Part shown: piece after piece, positions 10,791-22,145 of the stretch
Position numbering within the stretch: position 1 is the stretch's first letter
Layout: every line of letters starts with the position of its first letter
Source: Ptychodera flava
Taxonomy: Eukaryota; Hemichordata; Enteropneusta; Ptychoderidae
Length of the DNA stretch: 64,000 nucleotides
Reading direction: 5' to 3'
Assembly: GCF_041260155.1 (NCBI RefSeq)
Contig: NC_091932.1
Span: forward strand, 4,053,501-4,117,500
Position numbers and translations under genes: made by a program
Notes under the pieces: model-generated
What the model saw: only the letters and a program-made list of their open reading frames with translations
Databases searched by the model: none
Told to the model about the DNA's origin: nothing

Positions 10791-13700
10791 ATTTTGGTAT
10801 CATTATAATTATAACTTACTACCTCAAAAGAATAAAAGCAAAAGTTTTTATTAAAGTTATATTTTTAAAGAAAAAAAATACACTATACCAACTATGGAAA
10901 CCACTGTCTCCATTTTAATAACAATAAATGACTACAGACTGCTTTGCAGATTTGGGGCTGTATTCGGGCCTGGTTTTCGCCTTGCTCTGTCTTTGGTAGC
11001 TCGTACAAGTAGAGGTGCGCTAAGTGTCTCTGCATCAAGGTGGGCCTGTGCGGGTATTGAACTCTATTCGGCCTGACTTCTAGTGACTATGGTTCCAAAG
11101 GCTTGGACTCTACAACTGCGCCAAGATGGTTCAGCCCACCTCCACCCTTGATCATTCACAATTTAACCAATTTTGACAAATTAATGCTTACATTTGATTC
11201 CACTATTCCAACCATACGGTATGATGATGGAAAAGTCTTTGATTTATCACAATTCAAGTTGAACACATTGAGCCTTAGAGAAGTTGTTGCACAAAATGTA
11301 ATGTATTATTGCTTTCATGAATATATCAGGCGCCTTTGCAACTATCAGAGTCGGTGTTGCAAGACAGTAACCGCCGTTTCGATCTTCAATGGTAAACATT
11401 ACAGCAATATATTGTATTCCTAAATTCGATCAGTGGTATCAGTTTTTGAAAACTAGAAATCTAAGCAAAGACCATCTTGCTTGTATCCCCATGCACGTTA
11501 AGGTAGAGTAACCGTGCTCCGAGCAAAAACTAAATCACAGGACTGTTGCCCAAAACAAACGTACCCACATAATTATTCACTGTAAAAAGGTATGTACACA
11601 GGAGAACAAAAGGGTGCAGGAGGTGCGAAACACAACAAAGGAAGTGTTAAAATGAGCAAAACAACGACAAAAAGTGAAACTCCCAACCAGAAAATACAGT
11701 AATCTCGCTTGTACCTCCATCTTTGTAGTGTGCAAGAAAGATAAATATAAATCCTTGTATAGACTAGATTCTTAGTTCTTAAATTTTCATATCGTTGGTA
11801 AATTCAGTTTCTTGTCTTTCCATTCGACCAGAGCCGAAGAACTATCTCTCATCATACAGTCAAACAAGCTGTCTTGATCCCCTTCCCACAGCCTTGCTGA
11901 AGAAATGCTTGAATAATTTAATTCTGTACACAAACCGTTAATCGCTCCCTACGGTCTGGAAAGGTACCTTTATTACGTTATTCAAGTAAGCAATAGCCTA
12001 AAAAGCTATCGTATGAGATTTGTTATTTTTCATAAAATAATGGCAAACACTGTCACTCCTCACTTCCAAGTTGCTACTGGAAACTTTGTAATCTAAACAT
12101 AGAAAGTTTCACAATACAGAGACTGCTCTACTTAAAGTTACTTAAAAGTTCAAGAAAAGTCGTTATCATTGCGAACATCAAAATTTGCATATAAGCTCTG
12201 CGTATGTGTGAATAATTCGTGAAACTTTGTGGCGTCACCGTTGTCCACTGCACATGGTATACCGTTCTCCTAAGGCTATGATCTGCAAGTATTGATGTCA
12301 AATGACTAGAAAATTCACTTCCTGGATAAATTAAAATATTAAAATATCCTTTACAAAAAGAAACCTCTTCATTCATGCATGGGCTACCAGACCTTGTCGC
12401 TGGGCTACCAACTTCAGAAAATGGTAGCCCAATCGGACAACCAGGGAGAAAAGTTAATTTCGAGCCATGACATGGGATGCGCGACGAGCTTCTCTCTAAA
12501 CAGCAATATACTCCTGTCCAACAGTGATGGAACTTCAATAGATCATCGATGACAGAGATTCAAGTACAACCAAGGAAGTTGCTAAGTATGCTGATGATAT
12601 TTTGTGAAAAAATTGGTATAACTGTTACCGCTGTTGAGACATCGCCCAGTAAACTTGTGACAATGGACTGTTGCAGAGGGTAATATCAAAACAAATTAAA
12701 AACTATTTCATAAAAACAACATGAGCATGTGGTGTGTTATAAAACATTTTTTACCTGGTCTTTATTCGGGCTATACCACACGTTTATTACCCCTTGTGGC
12801 CGAGCGTTACCAGAAACACATCGCTATACGCCCTCGTTCGGCCTCGGGGAATAAGGTGTTGTTTTCGTGCACGTGAAAGGCATCGCTGATCACGCCATGC
12901 AAATCTACGATCTAGCATGTTCCAGAACTTTCTATACAGCCGCGTCGAACTGGCGAGTTAGTTTCATACCGCTGGGCTCGGCTCTTGTCCGCATGTCACA
13001 GCCAGCTCTGGCGATTGTAGTTTTTGGGTATTACGAAATCGAATGCGGCCGCCCTGGAAAAAATGTGTTTCCTGTTACCCGACCTACTCTAGTTCAAATC
13101 CCCTAACTCTAAGCTGTTTTACCTAGATTGAAAACAAAGCCAGAGAAGCCGAAAAACGAGCTAAAAATCGCGTTAATTTAGGGAAATTCGTCAATTTCCC
13201 AAGGCGAAAAAAATACTCACTGCACTCGCTTTGGCCACGTCAATGAAACTGAATCGGGATCCGAGGCCTAGGTCCCTAAGCAATAGGGTAGGTAGGTCTG
13301 GAAACATTTTTTCTAGTTTTTTAAATTCAGAAATGAGAAAAGTAAGATATTTCAAATATATCAGTGATTTTGAGCTTACCACATATCTTGCGGGATTTTC
13401 TTGCCAGTGAAGGTCATCAAAAGGTCAACCTGCCACAACCTTAGCTTTTGACGACCCACATAGACGAAGACAACAAAATTCCACCAATTATTGTACAGTA
13501 AAACCAAAACTATCGCTTGAAATAAATTCTGCAAAGTTTTGCAGCATGTGTTCATTCTTAACCATCCCGAAACAATAAAAAATTCCTTGAACGGAGAAGT
13601 TACCCTATCCATGCATCGGTAAACAACGATGCATCACTTCTTGTCTCTACATGGATTCTAATAGACTTCGACTTGTAATATACAGCAGTAAGCCTAGGTT

Positions 13701-13985
13701 TAGGAGTCATAGCTTTCAAGCTGCTTGGTGAAATGCTTCAGATCTCGTAGTCGTGACCGCATCAACCATTCATTTTGAAGTACTTCAAAATTACCAGAAC
13801 AAAAGCTTGTCGACAACTTGCCACTATCTTCAAAACAATGAAGACGGAAGTTTACGTTCGAAAATCTTTCAGATTGTCCTCTAGTCTAATCTTGAAAGAT
13901 GAGTGCATACAACTTCAATGTAGATTGAGTAGCATTTGTGCTGAATTTATAAAATCTAGCTTCTTTGTCGGGAGGCACTACATGT
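10791..13985. other. gene-free stretch
   Basis: Open frames at 11103-11423 (+) and 12128-12538 (-) lack splice context and protein-like composition. Around 12380-12435 the phrase gggctacca recurs and is also present inverted (ggtagccca), probably a repeat fragment. At 12750-13060 the sequence is locally rich in CG dinucleotides with gggctataccacacgtttat and ttcggcctcgggg. It resembles a MITE fragment more than a promoter, since no first exon follows. Confidence 0.35.
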
Positions 13986-14020
13986 ACCTTGTGTCAGAGC
14001 GACGAATCCGTGGCTGATTT

Positions 14021-14560
14021 CGGCCAACCAATAAACCAATTTGCACCTCCAAAACAGAAAATCGAAATGCAGCTAATTTTCAATTTCCAAATGGTTTTAT
14101 CATCTTGATTATTAACTTTTAGGCCAATTTTTAAATTTAAAATCTTTGGTCTGAGATTGAAATATAGGAAATTGGTGGTGACATTATTCGGCCAACCATT
14201 TTTTCACCCTGAAATCAGAGAATGAAATTCGAAATATGGGCAAATTTCGTGATTTCATCGGTTCACTTGACCCTTTACATTAAAATTGGACCAAATTTCG
14301 ATTTTGAATTTGCTCTGTTAGCATTCTATTTCTGAATTAAGAATGACACGTTCAGCGCGGTATCTTTTGCGGCCAACCTCCTTTGCAATCAATAATGCAA
14401 ATGGAATTACGAATTTGGTGAAACACTAAATTTGGTGTTGGTTTTCCTGAATACGAATAGCGACCTTAATGGCCAAACTTCTAGTTATGCAACATGTTAA
14501 ACAGCAAATCGAAATTAGAAATTAAAAATTGGCTCCACGTGATTTCTACTGACCCATTTT
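14021..14560. repeat. diverged repeats beginning GGCCAACC
   Basis: The word cggccaacc (ggccaaac in the last) occurs at 14021, 14189, 14370 and 14471. Each is followed within 20-40 bases by related phrases such as cagaaaatcgaaatgc, gagaatgaaattcgaaatat and cagcaaatcgaaattag. Spacings are 168, 181 and about 101 bases. This looks like an old, strongly diverged tandem array. Confidence 0.45.
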
Positions 14561-14939
14561 CAACATCACTTCGTAGGTCCTTGACCAGATTTAGTGAAGG
14601 TTAACGTAAGTGACACAAAGTAAAGCCAACGGACATGATCAGGACATAATTGTAACAATTGTTTTGAAGACCTTGACTAGATTTGATAATTTTATGAACC
14701 TTACGGGCGCTGTGATATTGCATCGGTGCCAGTGGCGTCTATTAAACGCTCTCGGGTCAAGGGTCACCGCCACAGTACCGCTGTGAGCCAACCCATAGGC
14801 TTTCTTGACAGTTTACCACTTCACCTATCAGTGTCGCTGATTTAGCTAAGTTAGGGAATTTTTTTTCCCGGCATACCTATCCCCGGCAGCCCATTAATCA
14901 ATTCCAATCTGGAAATTTGTCGCCTCTTTAACCAGCGCA

Positions 14940-17095
14940 CCTGTCGTCCAATTGCTGCCATTGGACATTCAAATACCCGTACTTGTGGTACTGAAGATTG
15001 TCAGTCTTTTACCGGACACTTCTGTTACCCTGCTCCCGCCGCCTGACATCCTTATTCATGCTCCTTATATCCTGAAAATTGTCAGCTCTTTATCGGATAC
15101 ATCTGTCGCCAATTACCGCCGCCCGACTCTCTAGTCCTCGGCAATTTTAGTGGTCGGTATAGCCAAACCTTTATCGAGCACATCGGTCGCCTAATTCCCG
15201 ATACTCGACAACATACATCCGTTGTGTCAAGACTTGGTTTGACCACTCAGGAGTAGTGCGAGACTTTCAGCTATCAGCACTGCCGTCAACTGCCTCAGGG
15301 AAGATATTAAAATCTCCGTAGAACAATGCCCCACTCCTACATCAATACGCATTTCCGCATTTAAATTTTTGCTGACTAATTGAAAGGTAAATTTCGTTTT
15401 AAAAAGAAAATTTATCTAAATTGATGTTTGGCAGGTATAGATAATACCATCTGCGGCAAATGTAGACGAAGAATAAAATTTGTACATTTTTGTCTTTCTG
15501 ACGGCAGGTTGGTAGTATACTGGAGCGGCATAATTGTCGGTTTCTGCCCGTTAATGACCATTGAAATTCCCGCACTTTTGGTACGGAAGATAGTCACCTG
15601 TTTATCAGGCACATATCGCATGCTGCCCGCTCAGATTCATTCAATTTCAAGGACATTAGGAACAGCAGATTGTCAGTCCTTTTCGGATAGAGCTTTCGCT
15701 AACTGCCCGCTGAAGGTCATTCCAATCCACATTCTTTGGTAAGGAAAATGACGACCTTTTCCAGGCACACCTGTGGTCTGCTGCCCGTTGACAGCGATTC
15801 CTATCTACGCGCTTTGTGTACGGGAAATTTTCAACCTCTTTCCTGGCATTCCTGTCCCGGCACCCCATTCAATGCATTTCCAATCGTCGCACTTTAATAA
15901 GTACGATAGAATGGTCGCCCCTTTAATTAGCACACCAGTCATCCAATCGCCGCCATCCGACATTCAAATACCTGTACTTGTGGTACCGAAGATTGTCATT
16001 CTTTTACCTGACACTTCTGTTAACCTGTTTTTGCCGCCTGGCATCCTTATTCACGCTGGTTATGTCCAAAAAATTGCGGCTGACTCGCAGCGTGTTTGCA
16101 AGGTTATATCTGATTGGTCGATTGTCACTATTCACAGCAACTTAGGGAGTTTATTTGTATTATTTCATTATAACGGTACGATTCTGCCAACCAATTGGAT
16201 AACAGCTTCGAAATCGCTGCAAGTCGCCCCAAAAATTGACAGTTCTTTATCGGAAACACCTGTCGCCGATTACCGCCGCCCTACTTTCTAGTCCTCAGCA
16301 ATTTTAGTGGTCGGTATCGGCAAATCTTTACCGTCCGAGCACACAGTCGTCGCCTAATTCCCGATACTCGACAACATGATAGGCCTACATCAGCACTCGC
16401 AAGACTTGGTTTGACCACTCAGGAGCAGTATCAGCACGGCCGTCAACTGCGTCAGGGAAGATATTATATCCCCGTAGAACCGTGCCACTCCCGTATATCA
16501 ATAGGCATTTCCGCCATTTAATTTTTGCTGACTCTTTGAAAGGTAAATTTCGTTCAAAATAGAAAATCAATATAAATTGATGTTTGGCAGGTATGGATAT
16601 TACCATCCGTGGCAAATGTAGACGCAGAATAAAATTTGTACATTTTTATCTTTTTGAGGGGAGATTGGTAGTACTGCTGCGGCATAATTGTCGGCTTCTG
16701 CCGCTTTATGACCACTGAAATTCCCGCACTTTAGGTATGGAAGATAGTCAGCTGTTCATCGAGAACTTATCGCAAGCTGCCCGCTCAGAGTCATTCAATT
16801 TCACGGACCTTAGGTACGGCTGATTGTCAATCCTTTTTTGGGTAGAGCTTTCGCTAACTGCCCGCTGACGCCCATTCCAATCCACATTCTTTGATACGGA
16901 AAATGACGACCCTTTTCCAGGCACACCTGTGGTCTGCTGCCCGTTGACAGCGATTCCTATCTACGCGCTTTGTGTACGGGAAATTTTCAACATCTTTCCC
17001 GGTATTCCTGTCTCCGGCAGCCCATTGAATGCAGTTCCAATCATCCCTCGCCAAAGTGGTCGGTATCGCCAAACTTTAACCGAGCACATTTGTCG
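14940..17095. repeat. two-level tandem array: 79-bp units inside two copies of a ~1-kb unit
   Basis: Fine level: ctgcccg starts at 15544, 15623, 15703 and 15781, giving periods of 79, 80 and 78; each unit carries related phrases ending like ctttcctggcattcctgtc. Coarse level: the whole stretch is duplicated. acttgtggtactgaagattg near 14978 recurs near 15974, caagacttggtttgaccact at 15228 recurs at 16400, ttgatgtttggcaggtat at 15421 recurs at 16578, and gttgacagcgattcc at 15787 recurs at 16943. Offsets rise from about 996 to about 1157-1172 because copy 2 has extra sequence around 16075-16240. The array is richer in G+C than its surroundings. Confidence 0.75.
16075..16240. mobile_element. insertion present only in the second ~1-kb copy
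   Basis: This segment accounts for most of the length difference between the two large copies of the array. Bases 16108-16150 match 28749-28791 at 36 of 43 positions by eye (both begin atctgattggt and end gcaactta.ggagt), which suggests an interspersed repeat inserted here. Exact ends and any target-site duplication are not clear. Confidence 0.4.
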
Positions 17096-18384
17096 TTAAT
17101 TCAAATATTATTATAAACACGATTGGAACTAATTTTGGATAATTAGATCTTCATATTTTTCAAATTTCTCAAAAGTGTTAGGTGCCTTACAGCTGAATGT
17201 TGCGATATTACAAATTATTCATAAAAACAAGTGTGCAACTTAAAAAGAAAAGTAGATGACGTTACATTCGCAGATTAAATTACTTCACCATCAAATCATC
17301 CCAAATTAGTTCCAATGGTGTTAATTATAAACTTGGCAAATACTCGCAATATGTCAGCAGGATTAGCAGAGGTGGCGAACGGTTGCGATAAATTGTGTAA
17401 CTAATGTTAGGGCAAATTAAACATTGTAATTAACCCAGTTTGTGCCTGGGAGGAGAACTCACTAATGAGAACCTGGGGTTGAAAATTGCGTCTTTAACAA
17501 AGAAACTGCTCTCTATTGCTAAACGCATACAAAAGAAGTGCAACGGAGAAAATTTAAATATTCATGAAGTTAAAATCTAGAGTTCACTCGAATGATATAC
17601 GCACAGCGCCCTCAGTTAATACAAAATCATTACAAGTTGGCCTGGAAGTACGCTTTGCCGATGTATCGAAGTAGATCAAACGAAGTGTAAGGAAAGCTTG
17701 AGTATTGGGGCATTTTGAGAAGTACACAGCTAGAGACAAATATTTAAACTAGTTTTAGACCTACATTACATTGTAGAAAATGAATTGAAACAATACACTA
17801 TATATATCTATTTAAACCCTTAAACCCTTATAAAATGTACATATGACTATGACATACTTAGTGATGCTGGGTTACTCACAAGAACAGTGTCTTCAACAAT
17901 ATGATCATCTCTTATCTTGTGCGAAGCGCGTACGTTGGCTTGACCGAGAACTGATCAATTAGGTTACTTTCAGCGAGCAAATATCTCCGGTCATAACTTG
18001 GCACAATGGCGACGTTGGCTCAACATGGGCACAGTTCAGAAGCAATACATCTACAGCACACTATGAAAACACTCGATCGACAGAGACAATCGTGTCAGAT
18101 ATACAATGGTGATGCGGACCGTTATTCTGCATCGTCCACAATCTCAATTACAAAGATGTTCCAAATCCCGGTCAATACAGTCAGTTCCAGAAGAATAGTC
18201 TGTCATGGTAATAATGACAAAGTTGCGGCACAAACTGAATGAGAAATGTCTTCGTTTTGCCTACATGACATATTGTGACTACGACTGCATGAGATTAATT
18301 TGCACCTGGAAATGTGAATAATTACAATCACCCAATCACACACTATATATCACGTCTATGGTCCAATCAGCAATTGTTTATCAG
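17096..18384. other. gene-free stretch
   Basis: No supported gene. An open frame at 18006-18242 (+) starts with ATGGCGACG but shows no domain, transmembrane segment or usable splice partner. AT-rich sequence with short simple runs. Confidence 0.35.
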
Positions 18385-18390
18385 TTTATT
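18385..18390 (-). terminator. putative poly(A) signal of the MOLO-1-like gene
   Basis: AATAAA on the minus strand, about 240 bases after the stop codon at 18628. It is the nearest canonical signal noticed; use is inferred. Confidence 0.35.
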
Positions 18391-18627
18391 ACCGAATAAC
18401 TGAATCACATGTGTCAAACTCTGTTTGTTTTCCGTTTTGCTTGTGGATATGCATTGTTCGTAACAGAAAGTGTTACAGAGCATTAAGTCTTTTGCAGTAG
18501 TAAAAAACAGCGATTTTTCAAGAAATATTAAAATGGCCCAATGTCATGGAAAAGTAAGCGGGATATTGACAATTAAAAAAACTCTTTCACAAAGCTGAAA
18601 TGTCAGAGAGAAGACTTAATTATAGTT

Positions 18628-20965
18628 TTAGAAACTTCCCCCGCCTCCTCCTCCCCCATCATCACATGTGTGATCACCATGGCTACTTATGCTGCTGCTA
18701 CTATGACTACTGTGATTGCCTCGACGATAGCGTTGAACGTGATCGTCTTTAGTTCTTCCATTAATTGATTGACTCTCCCATCGACATCTACTGGTTACAC
18801 AGCATACGATACAACAAACCCCGGTGAGAAGGGCAACGACACCAAATACAGCACCTAACACAACGGTTTCTAATTTTCCGGTTCTGACGTCGTTCAAATC
18901 GTCGACAAGTCGCTTGATCGTCACAATGATACCAGTTTCATAATCTTCGTCTTTGAAATAGTCCTTGACCGCTTTGAACACATCATCCACTTCACCATCT
19001 GTTAAGTACGATTTCGCTTGTCGACCAGTCGCTATTTGGAGCTGATTTGTGAAAAAAACATGTGATTAGAGGGACGACATGTTAAATATTAATCCTTTCT
19101 GCCTGTCTGTAAATCTTATTTCAAAAACGACCAGCTTTGTAAAAACACAAATATCCAAGACACATTAAAGTATTTTACAAAATAATGAAAGTATGACGGT
19201 CTGAGTTTAGCAAATTTGATTGCTCCCAAAAACAAAAGAGGGGAACTAAGCTTGCAATGTATCCGGGGAGACATATTTTTACGCGATTGCAAACCACCTT
19301 AGTCTTTAGTCACAAGACAATGAATAGAATGCGTTCTTTAGATTAATGAATCATTTTAATGGCAAGAAATTCAATATCGCATAAGTTAATGCAACAGAAT
19401 CGTTATTTTTACATATTGTAGATTTTAATTCTCACACAATATTAGGCATATGAATAAACATTGGATGCACATCACGTCGATTAGAACCAGAAAAATTGGC
19501 ATTTTTTACAAACCTGTCGATCCCATTTTGCAAGAAAAATCAGAACATTATCGTTACAACCGATGTCCTTGAACCATTGATTGCGAAGTTTGTGAGCAAA
19601 ATCTTGAGCCCTTTGTTCGTCATTAGTATCGTGGCTGTAATTATCAAGAATTTATACGATATAGTTATGTAAGTACAAACACAGGAATTAAGGAAACACA
19701 CTGGTGCTATAGTAATGATGAATTGTTCAACGTGGTAGAGCGTTATATGCAGAGCAAACGTAGTGAATCGTACACATGTTCAAATTCATTCATTCATTCA
19801 TTCATTCACATGTTTGGTCACAAAGACATTATGCCAGATCGACATTACAACTCAAGGACGATATGTGTAACTATCAAACAACTGTAACTAGTGACTATAT
19901 TATGAGTTGTCTTTTTGTTTGAAGTCTAGGATTGTGTATACAGAACAGGGAAATATTAGATTGTCCGTGAAACAATCTACCTCAAAAAAACTTTCTAAAG
20001 TGTAAGTTGTTTCAGTCTATTATCAATCTATTGTTTGTTTCAATCTACAAGCGTTCATCGGATGTCTTTTTCATTTGTTCATTACAGAAACATATCGTCA
20101 CTTACTGCCATGTTATTGACATCTTGTAAACCATAGCAACGCCAAAACGGAAACCACCCCATCCAGAGCATCTATCATCGGTACACGTACACTTAGTTCT
20201 ATTGTGAGCAACAGTCAGTTCGTGTTCTATTCTGGCAACTGTACAAAAACAACATTTGGTAATTGAACCGTAAAAGTTGTCAATGGAGAAGGAGAGACCA
20301 GCAGAACATAAAACATAACATTATAATGATTCCACTGCACACTGTCATGAAATCGGTTAAGTGTTGGTAAAGGAAATGACACCAAATTGTTCGGTTTGCA
20401 GTGATTAGAACACAAATACTACACGATGGCGACAGGGACAGCAGTGTGAATAACAACTACCTTCAGGCCTTCAAGATGCGAGTGATAGTGCCATCTGTAA
20501 ACCAGTTGCTTAAGCGTGTTTAGGGTTGTCTTCTCTTAGATCTGACAATATTACACAGCTGCTCATAACACAGAACTAAACTGCTGCAATTTTTACAAGC
20601 GTTATGTCTTTGAACAAATCATTGAATATCAGAAATTCTAATGAGCATTCTGTAATCCTGAGCTGTTAGATTTTTCTTTAAAAAATATGAGGAGATGATG
20701 GACAATGCGATAATGATAAATTTCTAGGTATGTTGATGTTCCTACCTGCTGTTTTGGAAAGAAGGCCATCTGGATCACATATCCAAGACTCATTACCTTT
20801 GACCTTACCACTGTGGCAGGCTGTGTGATTTGAAAAAGGGTCAGGGTAATCCATTGGATTCCATCCATCATTAGAATACATAGTTGGCAATGTAATCAGA
20901 CCAAGACTACGCACAACAGCCAATGTTATCAGCAGTAAACACTTCAATGATATTCGCTTCCACAT
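18628..20965 (-). CDS. MOLO-1-like TPM-domain single-pass membrane protein
   Basis: A complete four-exon gene. Exons are 20965-20746, 20238-20106, 19634-19514 and 19041-18628; every junction has GT-AG sites and keeps frame, giving 295 residues. Residues 1-21 are a signal peptide (WKRISLKCLLLITLAVV). Then come YPDP, a Cys-flanked segment, the family-typical ICDPDGLLS (62-70), C-T-C and GGFRFGVAMVYKM (102-113), GCNDNVLIFLAKWDRQ (143-158), IATGRQAKSYLTDGEVDDV and YFKDEDYETGIIV. These are the hallmarks of the TPM/MOLO-1 family, whose nematode member is an auxiliary subunit of levamisole-sensitive acetylcholine receptors. A hydrophobic helix at about 216-241 is followed by Cys and Arg residues, then a Ser/His-rich tail ending in eight glycines within DDGGGGGGGGSF-like sequence. 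Potential N-glycosylation sites are NHT, NES and NRT. A 5'-UTR acceptor (tatgttgcag) near 21030 hints at an upstream noncoding exon. The family call is strong; a receptor partner in this animal is unknown. Confidence 0.85.
19722..19808 (+). mobile_element. possible tRNA-derived SINE fragment in MOLO-like intron
   Basis: gtggtagagcg resembles a Pol III A box. tgttcaaattc about 45 bases later resembles a B box, and the segment ends in (attc)n. That arrangement is typical of short tRNA-derived SINEs. The boxes are imperfect and no target-site duplication was found. It lies in the intron between coding exons 2 and 3. Confidence 0.3.
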
Positions 20966-21030
20966 TTCGCCGCCAACTGTAGACGCTGCGTCGCTGATGT
21001 GAGGAATTATCTTGTGTATTCTTGAACTGC

Positions 21031-22027
21031 AACATAAAATGACGTATTGTGAAGAAAATAACGATTAGGAAGTCATTTTTCAATAAACAAAGTTTCACTG
21101 CAGGTGGTTAAAAACATCATACTATAAACTAACCCTGTGTGTGGCAACACTATGTTGGAAAATATGATTTTTAAGACTTGTTACGGCAGTTTTAATTATG
21201 TACACAAATACAGAACATGTATTTGCCCTTTTAGGGTTAGTGAACTATTAGGTCCAATAATTATATCTGTTATGAGATATTGATGCGTATGTGACGTCAT
21301 CAGAATCGGGACATACATCGGATATAGACTAATCAAATGGCGAAAAATGACTGTTATCAGGAGTCTTCTAGCTTTTCACAAATAAGTTATTTTGGACATT
21401 GATTATCCGATTTAAAATCAAAATCTTACAGTTATTGTAACCTTAAAATGTTCGGGGTTCCTCAAAAGGAAGTCACTTTACAATGTCTGCTCCTGTCAGT
21501 TTTCACAGGTCACTGTGCAGCACTGACTGTTTTTTCTCTTGGACAATTTCTAGCGAAAATTACATACATGTATATAACAGCTATAGGCAGTCTGCGATTC
21601 GAAGATTCATTATGTCCGACCGAGCGGAATCCTACATCAGTGCCATCTCGGTAGTGATTGAAGGTCATAGTCCTTCAGAACACAGTGCAACCAGACAGTG
21701 GACAGATCAGTGTGGACTTCGTATTATTGCACCTAGTATGGGAAAGCGTAGTTTGTCGAGATTCCCAAGAATTGAAAGGCTCTCAATAGTCTTCCAAAAA
21801 TTACTTACTTTGTCTTTACATTGCACAACAAGGAGAGAGCGACGAAAATTGACCGAATACGGCATCACAGCTTCAATCTTATATCAACCCAGGGCGGTAA
21901 ATAACTTGCATGCCTATTTCGAACGGGAATGCGAGTCACTCGGGCGCTCGGCTTGGCATGCAAGTATAAAAGTTTACGTCACATTAAAGTATGTAAATTA
22001 ACATAATTACATAATTATTTCTGCAAC
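21031..22027. other. upstream of MOLO-1-like gene; no coding gene recognised
   Basis: An open frame at 21483-22001 (+) is 172 codons but has no recognisable domain or splice context. A 10-bp stem cttgcatgcc / ggcatgcaag lies at about 21907-21965, followed by tataaaa. Promoter elements for the minus-strand gene may be here but none is clear. Confidence 0.3.
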
Positions 22028-22051
22028 TACATACATACATACATACATACA

Positions 22052-22082
<31 letters not shown>

Positions 22083-22145
22083 CATATCATATCATATAAT
22101 ATATTATACATACATACATACATGCATACGTACATACATACATAC
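22028..22145. repeat. (CATA)n microsatellite with ATATC interruption
   Basis: Two blocks of catacatacata repeats (about 22028-22082 and 22107-22145) separated by repeats of atcat/atata. Simple tandem repeat, likely length-polymorphic. Confidence 0.9.

Noticed and set aside
12128-12538. 136-codon open frame (-)
   Set aside because: Part covers an inverted gggctacca repeat fragment; no protein features.
21483-22001. 172-codon open frame (+)
   Set aside because: No domain, irregular composition, no splice partners; consistent with chance in this region.
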